Shown piece by piece: positions 1 through 6,462 of a stretch of 7,167 nucleotides of DNA. Position numbers and translations under genes: made by a program. Under the pieces are notes generated by a model. That model made no database searches and was not told where the DNA came from. It saw only the letters and a program-made list of their open reading frames with translations. How positions within the stretch are numbered: position 1 is the first letter of the stretch; each line of letters opens with the position of its first letter. This stretch comes from Bacteroidota bacterium (lineage in GTDB: Bacteria; Bacteroidota; Bacteroidia; Bacteroidales; Prolixibacteraceae). The stretch spans positions 1 to 7,167 of the forward strand of contig JAUYEQ010000274.1 of NCBI GenBank assembly GCA_030691295.1. Direction: 5' to 3'.

Positions 1-39
1 GGGATGATAATTAACGTTTTTTTCATTTTATTTCGATTT

Positions 40-45
40 AAAGGA
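40..45 (+). promoter_or_regulatory. Possible ribosome binding site for the HipA remnant
   Basis: AAAGGA lies 7 bases before the ATG at 53. It is the only start in this window with a Shine-Dalgarno-like sequence at good spacing. Bacteroidota use such sites weakly, so it may be chance in A-rich DNA. It does favour 53 as the start if the fragment is translated at all. Confidence 0.3.
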
Positions 46-52
46 AAAAACC

Positions 53-346
53 ATGATCCCTTCCAGCGAGCCGACTCCCCAACTTAATGTCCTGATAAAA
101 AACAAGGACGATCATGCCCGGAATTTTTCCTTTTTGCTTGATGAAGGCAAATGGAAACTATCGCCCGCCTACGATTTACTGCCAAGCAGCGGTTTTAATG
201 GTTTTCACACTACCACCATTGCGGGTCAGGGAGATCCAAAATATATCGATGTTGAACAAGTTGCTGAAAGTCTCGGGTTAAATAAAAAAAGAACAAAGGA
301 GATTTATGAAACCATTGCGGAGAAGTGCCACCATTTCAGGATTTAA
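53..346 (+). CDS. HipA-type kinase, C-terminal remnant (probable pseudogene)
   Basis: Seen: a 97-residue reading frame that opens almost directly with the catalytic loop of HipA-family Ser/Thr kinases. NKDDHARN is at residues 17-24 (catalytic Asp about D19/D20). SPAYDL follows at 37-42, where D41 matches the metal-binding Asp of the HipA 'xxYD' motif. Residues 65-97 resemble the helical HipA C-terminus. Known: full HipA proteins are about 400-440 residues; they phosphorylate glutamyl-tRNA synthetase or similar targets and are usually paired with a HipB antitoxin. Here the N-terminal subdomain, the ATP-binding N-lobe and the autophosphorylation loop are all absent, and no hipB is visible. The first 10 residues do not look like HipA, so the 5' part of the gene was probably lost upstream of about position 83. 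The frame is open upstream only to a stop at 8-10. Inference: a decayed toxin gene, inactive as a kinase. Family assignment is firm; expression is unknown. Confidence 0.75.
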   Translation: MIPSSEPTPQLNVLIKNKDDHARNFSFLLDEGKWKLSPAYDLLPSSGFNGFHTTTIAGQGDPKYIDVEQVAESLGLNKKRTKEIYETIAEKCHHFRI

Positions 347-385
347 TAAAAACGACGAACAAAAGATAACAGAAAAGATATTCTC

Positions 386-1153
386 ATGGAACCAAATTCA
401 CGCCGGAAATTTATTCGAGGAATGGCTCTTATCGGAGCCTCCTTTTGCCTTCCTTCAGTGGAATCCTTTGCCGCAGTAACCGCCCGCAAATCAGATCAAA
501 CATTGAAAAATGGCGCTGTTATCCTTTTTCAGGGCGATTCAATTACCGATGGAAACCGGGGACGAAATGCCGACCCCAATCACGTCATGGGGCACGGGTA
601 TGCATTCAGCATTGCAAGTAGGGTAGGTGCGGATTATCCTGAAAAGAAGTATCAGTTTTACAATCGTGGAATCAGCGGAAATAAGGTAAATGATCTGGAA
701 AAACGCTGGCAGGCTGAAACTCTCGATTTGAAACCGGATGTTTTGAGTATTCTGGTCGGTGTAAATGATTCGAGTTCGGTGGTTTTTAAAAGAGATCCGG
801 TTATCCCGATAGAAACATATGAAGATATTTACACTTCCTTGCTCGAACAAACCAAGACTGCATTCCCAAATATTCTTTTCGTACTGTGCGAACCTTTTAT
901 CCTGAAAGGTGGACGTGTAACCGATAATTGGGAAGCTTACCATTCCGACATACTGAAACGTCAGGCCATCGTTCGAAAACTGGCAACAAAATACAATGCG
1001 GTGTTTGTCGGTTTTCAGGAAGTTTTCGACAAAGCCTGCGACAAAGCGCCTGCTGATTACTGGATTTGGGATGGCGTGCATCCAACCGTTGCCGGTCACG
1101 AGTTGATGGCTCGCGAATGGTTGAAACAGGTCGGGAAACGAATCAGATTCTAA
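386..1153 (+). CDS. Tat-exported SGNH/GDSL-family hydrolase
   Basis: A 255-residue serine esterase of the SGNH superfamily. The N-terminus carries a twin-arginine signal: S-R-R-K-F-I-R at residues 5-11, a hydrophobic stretch at 13-25, and a likely cleavage near 29-33. Export as a folded protein to the periplasm is therefore expected. Catalytic blocks are all present: block I GDSITDG at 50-56 (nucleophile S52), block II NRGISGN at 93-99 (oxyanion Gly about G98), block III GVND at 125-128 (oxyanion N127), block V DGVHP at 229-233 (D229, H232). Known family members deacylate polysaccharides, lipids or small esters; the substrate cannot be read from sequence. A cysteine at 21 lacks a good lipobox. 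The gene starts 39 bases after the HipA remnant, with no clear ribosome site or promoter in the gap, and ends 8 bases before the convergent CoA-binding gene. The family call is strong; carbohydrate esterase activity is only plausible. Confidence 0.92.
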   Translation: MEPNSRRKFIRGMALIGASFCLPSVESFAAVTARKSDQTLKNGAVILFQGDSITDGNRGRNADPNHVMGHGYAFSIASRVGADYPEKKYQFYNRGISGNKVNDLEKRWQAETLDLKPDVLSILVGVNDSSSVVFKRDPVIPIETYEDIYTSLLEQTKTAFPNILFVLCEPFILKGGRVTDNWEAYHSDILKRQAIVRKLATKYNAVFVGFQEVFDKACDKAPADYWIWDGVHPTVAGHELMAREWLKQVGKRIRF

Positions 1154-1161
1154 AAAATACT

Positions 1162-1602
1162 TTACAGCCTGCCGAAAATGCCCACAATGGTTCGGTGAAA
1201 TTTATGGACCGATTTTACCGGCGGTGCGTACATCAGGATACATTTTTTGGAAACAACCGGCAGATTTAAATCATCAATGGTTTGCTGAACCTCTTTTGAC
1301 CAGGCTCCCTGCTGTAACCATATATTTTTTAATCCGATTTGGGCCGCTTCTTCCAGCACTGGGGAAACATTTTTTGGCGGAATTGAAATCCATACTGCGT
1401 CCACTTTTCCGCTCAAACTTTTCAAATCGGGGTAGCAACTCATTCCATCAATTTCTTTGGCTTCGGGGTGAACAGGATAGATTTCATAGCCTTTGCTTTT
1501 CAATTCTTTACTGGCCATATTGCCAAATTTCTTGCCAGTTCGCGACATGCCAACCACTGCAATTTTTTTCGAACTGACGAAGTCATCAATTAAGGGATTC
1601 AT
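1162..1602 (-). CDS. CoA-binding Rossmann-fold protein (YccU/COG1832 type)
   Basis: A 146-residue cytoplasmic protein that covers a complete CoA_binding_2 domain. Visible landmarks are the first beta strand and nucleotide loop KKIAVVGMSR at residues 12-21, followed by KKFGN at 24-28. Next come KGYEIYPVHP (37-46), the strand DAVWISIPP (68-76), and the signature IWLQQGAWS (94-102) with the conserved late Cys at 121. This layout matches the single-domain relatives of the succinyl-CoA synthetase alpha CoA-binding domain. Known: these proteins bind CoA in structures, but their cellular role is unsettled. The domain is alone, with no ligase or acetyltransferase part fused. The gene is divergent from the lipoate ligase (164 bases between starts) and convergent with the SGNH hydrolase. 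A shared role with lipoate or acyl metabolism is a guess from position only. The start at 1602 puts the usual short helix before the first strand. Confidence 0.88.
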   Translation of the reverse strand: MNPLIDDFVSSKKIAVVGMSRTGKKFGNMASKELKSKGYEIYPVHPEAKEIDGMSCYPDLKSLSGKVDAVWISIPPKNVSPVLEEAAQIGLKNIWLQQGAWSKEVQQTIDDLNLPVVSKKCILMYAPPVKSVHKFHRTIVGIFGRL

Positions 1603-1692
1603 GGGTAAGTGTTTTAAGTTTTGTATAAAATTACAGCTTCTGATTCAAAACATCAAATCAATCCTAAAAGAAGGAAGAACTGATTAACCGAG

Positions 1693-1711
1693 GGCAGGAG
1701 CTTTCCTTGCC
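1693..1711. other. Imperfect hairpin in the divergent intergenic region
   Basis: GGCAGGA and TCCTTGCC can pair across a GCTT loop, with one bulged base. No T-run follows on either strand, so it is not a good intrinsic terminator. It lies upstream of the lipoate ligase promoter, between the two divergent starts. It could be an operator or chance. The remaining bases of the 164-base gap are A/T-rich and show nothing else I can name apart from the -7 box. Confidence 0.2.
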
Positions 1712-1754
1712 AGAGCTATTTCTGTGTCACTTTTCCGTTTTCCGAAAATTGGCT

Positions 1755-1762
1755 TATTTTTG
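1755..1762 (+). promoter_or_regulatory. Bacteroidota -7 promoter box of the lipoate ligase gene
   Basis: TATTTTTG matches the phylum's -7 consensus TAnnTTTG exactly. A T-rich stretch TTTT at 1731-1734 sits 20 bases upstream, where the -33 TTTG element is expected, but lacks its G. The box ends only 4 bases before the ATG at 1767, so transcription would begin at or within a few bases of the start codon. This implies a leaderless or very short-leader mRNA. Confidence 0.5.
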
Positions 1763-1766
1763 CTGA

Positions 1767-2753
1767 ATGATCACTTTATGTCTCCATCAAACCAATACCG
1801 ATCCATATTTCAACCTGGCTGCCGAAGAGTATTTTCTGAAGAATTTTCAGGAAAATTTCTTCGTGCTTTGGCGCAGCCAGCCTACGGTGGTGGTTGGCAA
1901 ACATCAGAACGCGCTGGCCGAAATCAACCATGATTTTGTACATTCTCACCATATTCCGGTTGCACGGCGGCTTTCGGGCGGTGGAACTGTTTTTCACGAT
2001 TTGGGTAACCTCAATTTTACCTTTATCAGGAATGTTAAAAAAATTCAGGAAGTAAATTTTAAGCTGTTTACTTTTCCGATCGTGGAAGCATTGAAAACAC
2101 TGGGTGTTGAGGCTTATACTACCGGTCGCAACGATTTGCTGATCGATGGTAAAAAGATCTCCGGAAATGCCGAGCATGTTCACCGAAACCGCGTTTTGCA
2201 CCATGGAACTTTGCTTTTTAAGAGCCAGCTTGATGCCTTGAAAGGTGCCTTGAAAGTGGATTTATCGAAGTTTGAAGACAAGGCAGTACAATCGAACCGC
2301 AGCGAGGTTACCAACATTGCCCCGTATTTGCCTGAACCGATGAGCGTGGAGGATTTTGGCAACCGGCTTTTTGCGGAAATCAGCCAGCAAATTGCCGGAA
2401 CAGAAGTTTATTTGCCAACCGAAACCGATATTGAAGCAATTCAAAAACTTAGCGACGAAAAGTACCGCACATGGGATTGGATATTTGGCTATTCACCGAA
2501 GTACCGGTTCGCAAATAAATTTCAAACTGCAAAGGGTGAAATTTGCATCAACCTTTTGGTTGAAAAAGGCTTGCTGGTTGAAGTGGAGATTACCGGCGCT
2601 ATTTCTGAAACTTTAGGACAACAAATAAAAGAGGCACTTTTGGGTTGCCGGCACGAATTACAAGCTGTTGAAATGCAGTTTGAAACATTGCGTGCCTTGC
2701 TGGCTGCTGAAAATATCTCTGCTGAAAAACTCGCAGGGAAGTTTATGAAATAG
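1767..2753 (+). CDS. lplA: Lipoate--protein ligase A
   Basis: A 328-residue enzyme that activates free lipoate with ATP to lipoyl-AMP and transfers it to a lysine of lipoyl domains (E2 subunits of pyruvate and 2-oxoglutarate dehydrogenases, GcvH). Seen: the N-terminal start of the fold DPYFNLAAEEYF (residues 12-23); the lipoate-binding signature RRLSGGGTVFHDLGNLNF at 67-84; and GRNDLLIDGKKISGNAEH at 120-137, in which K130 is the probable catalytic lysine. The C-terminal accessory domain begins near residue 233 with a KYRTWDWIFGYSP-type segment and runs to the end. Length is close to E. coli LplA (about 338), so both the activating and transfer parts are intact. The start at 1767 is the only one that keeps the first beta strand; the neighbouring ATG at 1778 is out of frame. 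It sits directly behind a -7 box and needs no ribosome site. It ends 8 bases from the convergent secreted-protein gene. Very secure assignment. Confidence 0.95.
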   Translation: MITLCLHQTNTDPYFNLAAEEYFLKNFQENFFVLWRSQPTVVVGKHQNALAEINHDFVHSHHIPVARRLSGGGTVFHDLGNLNFTFIRNVKKIQEVNFKLFTFPIVEALKTLGVEAYTTGRNDLLIDGKKISGNAEHVHRNRVLHHGTLLFKSQLDALKGALKVDLSKFEDKAVQSNRSEVTNIAPYLPEPMSVEDFGNRLFAEISQQIAGTEVYLPTETDIEAIQKLSDEKYRTWDWIFGYSPKYRFANKFQTAKGEICINLLVEKGLLVEVEITGAISETLGQQIKEALLGCRHELQAVEMQFETLRALLAAENISAEKLAGKFMK

Positions 2754-2761
2754 TCGCCGGT

Positions 2762-3574
2762 TTATTGGTATTTTATTTTCCTTTTGGCTTCCAACAATTT
2801 TTTACCATCAGCCATCCAGTATCTTTTTGTCCAGTTTCCCCGCCGGTCGTATTTGAAATAGTTTTCCTGTTGCTGCTTGTTCTGGTCGTTTCGCAAACCA
2901 ACCATATAGTCGATTGAAAAATGGTTGACGAGACCACGATTGTTATAATGATAGTATAAAATTGTATTGAAGTTTGTGATGTTATCTTTTCGTTCAATCC
3001 GGATTAACCTTCCCGATGAATCGTAGAAAAGAGTACATTTTTCTCCGCTGTCGGGCTCGCCGTTTTCATTGATATTGTAACGGGTGAATGAAATAAGTTG
3101 ATCATTTTGGTATTCAACATCCTTCTCAACCAGAAATAATTCCCGCACATTTTTTTGTTGGTTATATGACCAGAATTCAACTCGTTGAATCCTTCCGGAA
3201 GAATCGGCAAAATTTTCATATTCAATATATTCAACTGCTTGTCCTGATTGGTTTTCCCCGGTTATTTCCCTGACTATTTTTTTGTTGCCGATTGTATTGC
3301 TTTCGTAGAAATATTCAGCCCGGATTTTTTCCCGGAAAGTGCTTGTTTTTTTTACCAGTTTCGAGTTTTTGTCAAAAATGTAAATATATTTCCATCCTGA
3401 ATATTTTCCGGGTTTGAAAACTCCCGAATCTCCTTTGGCCGAGTTCACTTCTTTTCCATATCTTTTTTCAATCACTTTTTCAACATTGCCATTGTAATCG
3501 GCAAGTTTCGGGAATAATTGTCCGGAAACAAAGTATGGAAGCAGAAGAAAAAGGTATGCAGCGATTTTTTTCAT
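2762..3574 (-). CDS. Secreted YD-repeat-like protein of unknown function
   Basis: A 270-residue protein that I do not recognise as a named family. Residues 1-18 form a signal peptide (two Lys, then a Leu/Phe-rich core, likely cut after VSG), so it is exported. The mature part shows at least six degenerate units of the form 'Y-D-x-x-G-x-L-x-x-hydrophobic'. They lie near residues 65-80, 120-135, 153-166, 182-195 (YDSSGRLIRIE), 208-221 and 240-253 (YDRRGNWTKRYW). These resemble the strand-turn-strand YD repeats of RHS-type proteins, but without the RHS core or a toxin tail. The last gene of the minus-strand cluster, it starts 16 bases after nhaA ends and is probably cotranscribed. No lipobox Cys is present, so a soluble periplasmic or surface protein is likelier than a lipoprotein. 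No catalytic residues are evident. A binding or structural role is inference. Confidence 0.7.
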   Translation of the reverse strand: MKKIAAYLFLLLPYFVSGQLFPKLADYNGNVEKVIEKRYGKEVNSAKGDSGVFKPGKYSGWKYIYIFDKNSKLVKKTSTFREKIRAEYFYESNTIGNKKIVREITGENQSGQAVEYIEYENFADSSGRIQRVEFWSYNQQKNVRELFLVEKDVEYQNDQLISFTRYNINENGEPDSGEKCTLFYDSSGRLIRIERKDNITNFNTILYYHYNNRGLVNHFSIDYMVGLRNDQNKQQQENYFKYDRRGNWTKRYWMADGKKLLEAKRKIKYQ

Positions 3575-3590
3575 TTAGGGAGTAGCAGGT

Positions 3591-4919
3591 TTATTCTGTT
3601 TCCAACTTGGTTTTACTGTTATATAAAAGAATATATCCTGATAACCCTCCCATAAACGAAGCAATGAGAATTCCGAATTTAGCCTGAACAACATTGTCAG
3701 GATTTGTAAAGGCCAATTCAGTAATAAACAACGACATGGTAAAACCTACTGAAGCCAGTAATGCAATGCCATAAAGTTGTTTCCAGGTTGCACCCTGCGG
3801 AAGTTTGGCAAACTTAAATAATACTGTAAGTTTAGTAATCCCAACAATGCCAATGAACTTTCCGACGATTAACCCGAAAATTACACCCAGGGTTACGTTG
3901 GAAGTAATGCTTTCAGAAAAATTACCTGAAAATTCAACTCCTGTGTTTGCGAATGCAAATATTGGCAGAACGACAAAAGCAACAATAGGGTGCAGCCCAT
4001 GCTCCAATTGCTGAAGTGGAGTTTGTGCTGCCTTTGTATAGTCTCTGATGTGTACAATAATATGATGTTGTTCCTTGCTTATAAATCCATTCGTAGCTTT
4101 TTCAGCTTTTCTGAAAGAGTTGGCCAGTTCTTTCAGTTTCTGCGTGAAATTAATATCATCAATTTTTACATTTGCCGGAATGGCCAGCGCTGCCAGAACT
4201 CCTGCAATGGTTGCATGTACTCCTGAAAGCAGGAAGGCCAGCCATAAACCGCCAATTCCGACAATTCCATAAAAGACAGGGCTTCTGACTCCAATTTTGT
4301 TTGCGGTAAAAAGAATTCCTAAAAACAGGATTCCAAACATCAGACTTGGATAAGAAATTTGGGAAGTATAAAAAAAGGCAATTACCAAAACTGCTCCCAG
4401 ATCATCGGCAATTGCCAAAGCTGTAAGGAATATTTTCAACGATACAGGCACTTTGTTCCCCAACAAATATACGATGCCCAAAGCAAACGCGATATCTGTG
4501 GCCATCGGAATACCCCATCCACTTTCAGTTTCGCCTCCAATGTTGAAAAGTAAATAAATAGATGCGGGAACAACCATTCCGCCAAATGCCGCTAATATTG
4601 GCAATAGGGCATCTTTTGGATTCGATAGTTCGCCACCTTTAATCTCTCGTTTAAGTTCCAGTCCGATAACGAAAAAAAACATCGCCATCAATCCGTCATT
4701 TATCCAATGGCTTAAGTCTTTCGAAATGTTGAAGTTTTCGAAGCCAACTGTAAATTTATATTGCCATAAATCCTTGTAGAAATCAGATAAAGGCGAATTT
4801 GCCATAATGAGGGCTGCCAATGCCGCAACAAAAAGTACAACACCGCTTGCAATTGAGTTGGACATGAAACGGCTCATGGGCTTAATTACCCAATAATCTA
4901 TCGGTGAATGTTTATCCAT
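3591..4919 (-). CDS. nhaA: Na+/H+ antiporter NhaA
   Basis: A 442-residue inner-membrane antiporter that exports Na+ (or Li+) in exchange for protons. Key residues are all present: GLELKREIKGGELS (86-99), ATDIAFALG (140-148, D142 = E. coli D133), AIADDLGA (169-176, the ion-binding pair D172/D173 = E. coli D163/D164), LPIFAFANTGV (318-328), the TM10 lysine K354 in IVGKFIG (= E. coli K300), and VGFTMSLFI (391-399). About 12 membrane segments fit. It is some 50 residues longer than E. coli NhaA (388), chiefly through a charged insertion of about 43 residues between TM8 and TM9 (about 251-304). The insertion lies just before LEHGLHP (305-311), whose E306, H307 and H310 match the E. coli pH-sensing residues E252, H253 and H256. 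It is the middle gene of the cluster: 39 bases after the DUF389 gene and 16 before the secreted protein. No separate promoter is evident in the 39-base gap. Confidence 0.96.
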   Translation of the reverse strand: MDKHSPIDYWVIKPMSRFMSNSIASGVVLFVAALAALIMANSPLSDFYKDLWQYKFTVGFENFNISKDLSHWINDGLMAMFFFVIGLELKREIKGGELSNPKDALLPILAAFGGMVVPASIYLLFNIGGETESGWGIPMATDIAFALGIVYLLGNKVPVSLKIFLTALAIADDLGAVLVIAFFYTSQISYPSLMFGILFLGILFTANKIGVRSPVFYGIVGIGGLWLAFLLSGVHATIAGVLAALAIPANVKIDDINFTQKLKELANSFRKAEKATNGFISKEQHHIIVHIRDYTKAAQTPLQQLEHGLHPIVAFVVLPIFAFANTGVEFSGNFSESITSNVTLGVIFGLIVGKFIGIVGITKLTVLFKFAKLPQGATWKQLYGIALLASVGFTMSLFITELAFTNPDNVVQAKFGILIASFMGGLSGYILLYNSKTKLETE

Positions 4920-4958
4920 TTCTTTTATATAATTCGTTTAGGTAACTATAAACACGTT

Positions 4959-6281
4959 TTATTCAAAAAAGATTTTCAACTTGTCTGATTTCAGTCTTGC
5001 TTTTAACCAGTTTTCTATTTTATTTTTTTCAGTGTTAAGTAAATTTTTGCCTTTCGTTTTAAAAACAATTATTTGAACCTTCTCCGGATTAGAATTGGCA
5101 ACATTAAATATTTCTGATTCTGCATAAGTACAACTATTAATTTGAGGGTACAAGATTTTTATCTCATCTAAAATCTGCTTGCCAATGTCATTTTTGCCGG
5201 ATATAATTTCAAGCATTTCATCTTTTTCCTTCAACAGAATCGTTAACCTGTTTATTTCAGAGGTAAGGTTCTCAACTTCAGTATTTTTCTTGGTTAGCTG
5301 GTCAAATGAGAAACCCTGTTGAAATTCTATTATTGCATCCTCAAGCACATATCCTGCTGCTTTTCCCCTGATCAGATTTTTCTGGTCTTCACTGAGTGAT
5401 ATTCCTCCATAGATCAGCGTGATCGTTTTCTTCTTGGGGTCAATCTCATGCCTCAATAAATAATTGCCTTCAGTAATTCGTACGGTATTAATATAACTCG
5501 TAGCTTTTTCTGTGAATTTCTCGTGTTGAACAAGAACATATCCAAAATAGATACTTGGAATTAGAACCAGAATAATTACAAATGAAATCCATCGGTTGGT
5601 TTTTTTCTTGTGTGCTTCGCCAACAATGGTTCTTATCGGGAATTTCAGGATCTGTGATATGATAATCGACGAAAGTGCGATGAAAACCGTGTTGATTGTA
5701 AATAGAAATAATGCGCCGAAGAAATAATTGAATTGCAAGGTAGCCAGGCCATAGCCTGCGGTGCAGAGTGGCGGCATCAAAGCGGTTGCGATGGCAACTC
5801 CCGGAATTATATTCCCTTTTTGCTTGCTGCTAATCGCCACAATTCCGGCCAATCCGCCAAAAAGTGCAATTAAAACATCGTAAATTGTAGGAGATGTGCG
5901 GGCCAGTAATTCGGAATGTGCGGTGGAAATCGGACTGATAAAAAAGTATGCCGTTGATGCAATTAAGCTCGCTGCAACTGCAAACGAAAAGTTTTTTAAG
6001 GCCTGCATGAACAGCGGAATATTGTAGGTTGCCACACTATAACCCATTCCATTAATAGGCCCCATGAGTGGCGAAATTAACATGGCTCCAATAATTACCG
6101 CAGTGGAATTCATGTTAAGCCCAACCGATGCAATTATAATTGCAAATGCCAAAATCCAAAGATTGGTTCCCTTAAAAACCAACTCCTTTTTTATAGTTTC
6201 ATGAATAATATCGAAGTGGTCAAGCTCGCTGTCAAGCTCAATGTACCCCAGGATTTTTGAAACTAACAGCGAATGTTTCAT
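4959..6281 (-). CDS. DUF389 family membrane protein with coiled-coil soluble tail
   Basis: A 440-residue protein. Residues about 40-250 form the DUF389 membrane domain with six or seven hydrophobic helices. Its signatures are SVGLNMNSTAVIIGAMLISPLMGPI (residues 52-76), a Gly-rich helix FGGLAGIVAI (141-150) and GVAIATALMPPLCTAGYG (161-178). After the last helix (about 232-251) comes a soluble tail. The tail has a beta-alpha-beta unit at about 285-322 and a coiled coil at about 329-360, with hydrophobic residues at heptad a positions 329, 336, 343, 350 and 357. A second beta-alpha-beta unit ends the protein at about 401-440. Known: DUF389 proteins are widespread in bacteria and archaea, and their transported substrate, if any, is not established to my knowledge. 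First gene of the minus cluster ahead of nhaA, hence a possible partner in ion homeostasis (inference). A weak -7-like TATATTTA is read on this strand at 6337-6330, without a -33 match. Confidence 0.9.
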   Translation of the reverse strand: MKHSLLVSKILGYIELDSELDHFDIIHETIKKELVFKGTNLWILAFAIIIASVGLNMNSTAVIIGAMLISPLMGPINGMGYSVATYNIPLFMQALKNFSFAVAASLIASTAYFFISPISTAHSELLARTSPTIYDVLIALFGGLAGIVAISSKQKGNIIPGVAIATALMPPLCTAGYGLATLQFNYFFGALFLFTINTVFIALSSIIISQILKFPIRTIVGEAHKKKTNRWISFVIILVLIPSIYFGYVLVQHEKFTEKATSYINTVRITEGNYLLRHEIDPKKKTITLIYGGISLSEDQKNLIRGKAAGYVLEDAIIEFQQGFSFDQLTKKNTEVENLTSEINRLTILLKEKDEMLEIISGKNDIGKQILDEIKILYPQINSCTYAESEIFNVANSNPEKVQIIVFKTKGKNLLNTEKNKIENWLKARLKSDKLKIFFE

Positions 6282-6414
6282 TAATTATAGTTTTTGAAAA
6301 ACAGCAATGGTTGTGCATGTCTTGGATGGTAAATATAAAAAAGTTCCTTGAAGGATTATCAGGCAGAGTAAAAGTTCGGCTAAATATCCCCATTTGTTGG
6401 GATTGATGCATCTT

Positions 6415-6441
6415 CTGCCGTAGCCTAGTTTTGCTGCCGTA
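6415..6441 (+). repeat. Direct repeat CTGCCGTA x2 flanking a -7 box
   Basis: The octamer CTGCCGTA occurs at 6415-6422 and again at 6434-6441, with starts 19 bases apart. The two copies flank the -7 box at 6426-6433, so one lies in the promoter spacer and the other over the expected transcription start. This geometry would suit a dimeric regulator, but chance cannot be excluded. The rest of the 6282-6462 gap shows only a short odd palindrome at 6345-6355. Confidence 0.35.
6426..6433 (+). promoter_or_regulatory. Bacteroidota -7 promoter box of the receptor gene
   Basis: TAGTTTTG fits TAnnTTTG exactly. A TTG at 6403-6405 lies 20 bases upstream, matching the core of the -33 element. Transcription would start near 6438-6441, giving a leader of roughly 22-25 bases before the ATG at 6463. 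The promoter looks intact although the gene behind it is broken. Confidence 0.5.
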
Positions 6442-6462
6442 ATAAACACATAAGAAAAGACG

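Noticed and set aside
53..346. Functional split HipT-type toxin
   Set aside because: HipT proteins keep the whole kinase core; this fragment lacks the ATP-binding N-lobe, and no hipB or hipS lies beside it.
539..1099. A 186-residue open frame on the minus strand inside the SGNH hydrolase gene
   Set aside because: It is fully antisense to a gene with all its catalytic blocks, has low-complexity Ile/Phe-rich content and no recognisable domain.
1140..1150. Palindrome GAATCAGATTC at the end of the hydrolase gene as a bidirectional terminator
   Set aside because: It has a one-base centre and cannot form a stable hairpin; most of it is coding sequence.
1693..1711. Hairpin as an intrinsic terminator
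   Set aside because: The stem is bulged, no T-run follows on either strand, and it lies upstream of the divergent starts, where no gene ends.
1724..1933. A 69-residue plus-strand frame overlapping the start of the lipoate ligase
   Set aside because: Beyond 1767 it is an out-of-frame reading of the ligase, and its start lies before the likely transcription start.
2762..3574. RHS or polymorphic toxin
   Set aside because: The YD-like units are few and degenerate. There is no RHS core motif, no C-terminal toxin domain and no adjacent immunity gene.
4920..4958. Ion- or pH-responsive riboswitch ahead of nhaA
   Set aside because: The gap is only 39 bases, A/T-rich, and shows no paired structure large enough for such an element.
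6345..6355. Odd palindrome TCCTTGAAGGA in the divergent gap
   Set aside because: It is short, single-copy and not aligned with any promoter element, so chance is the simplest explanation.
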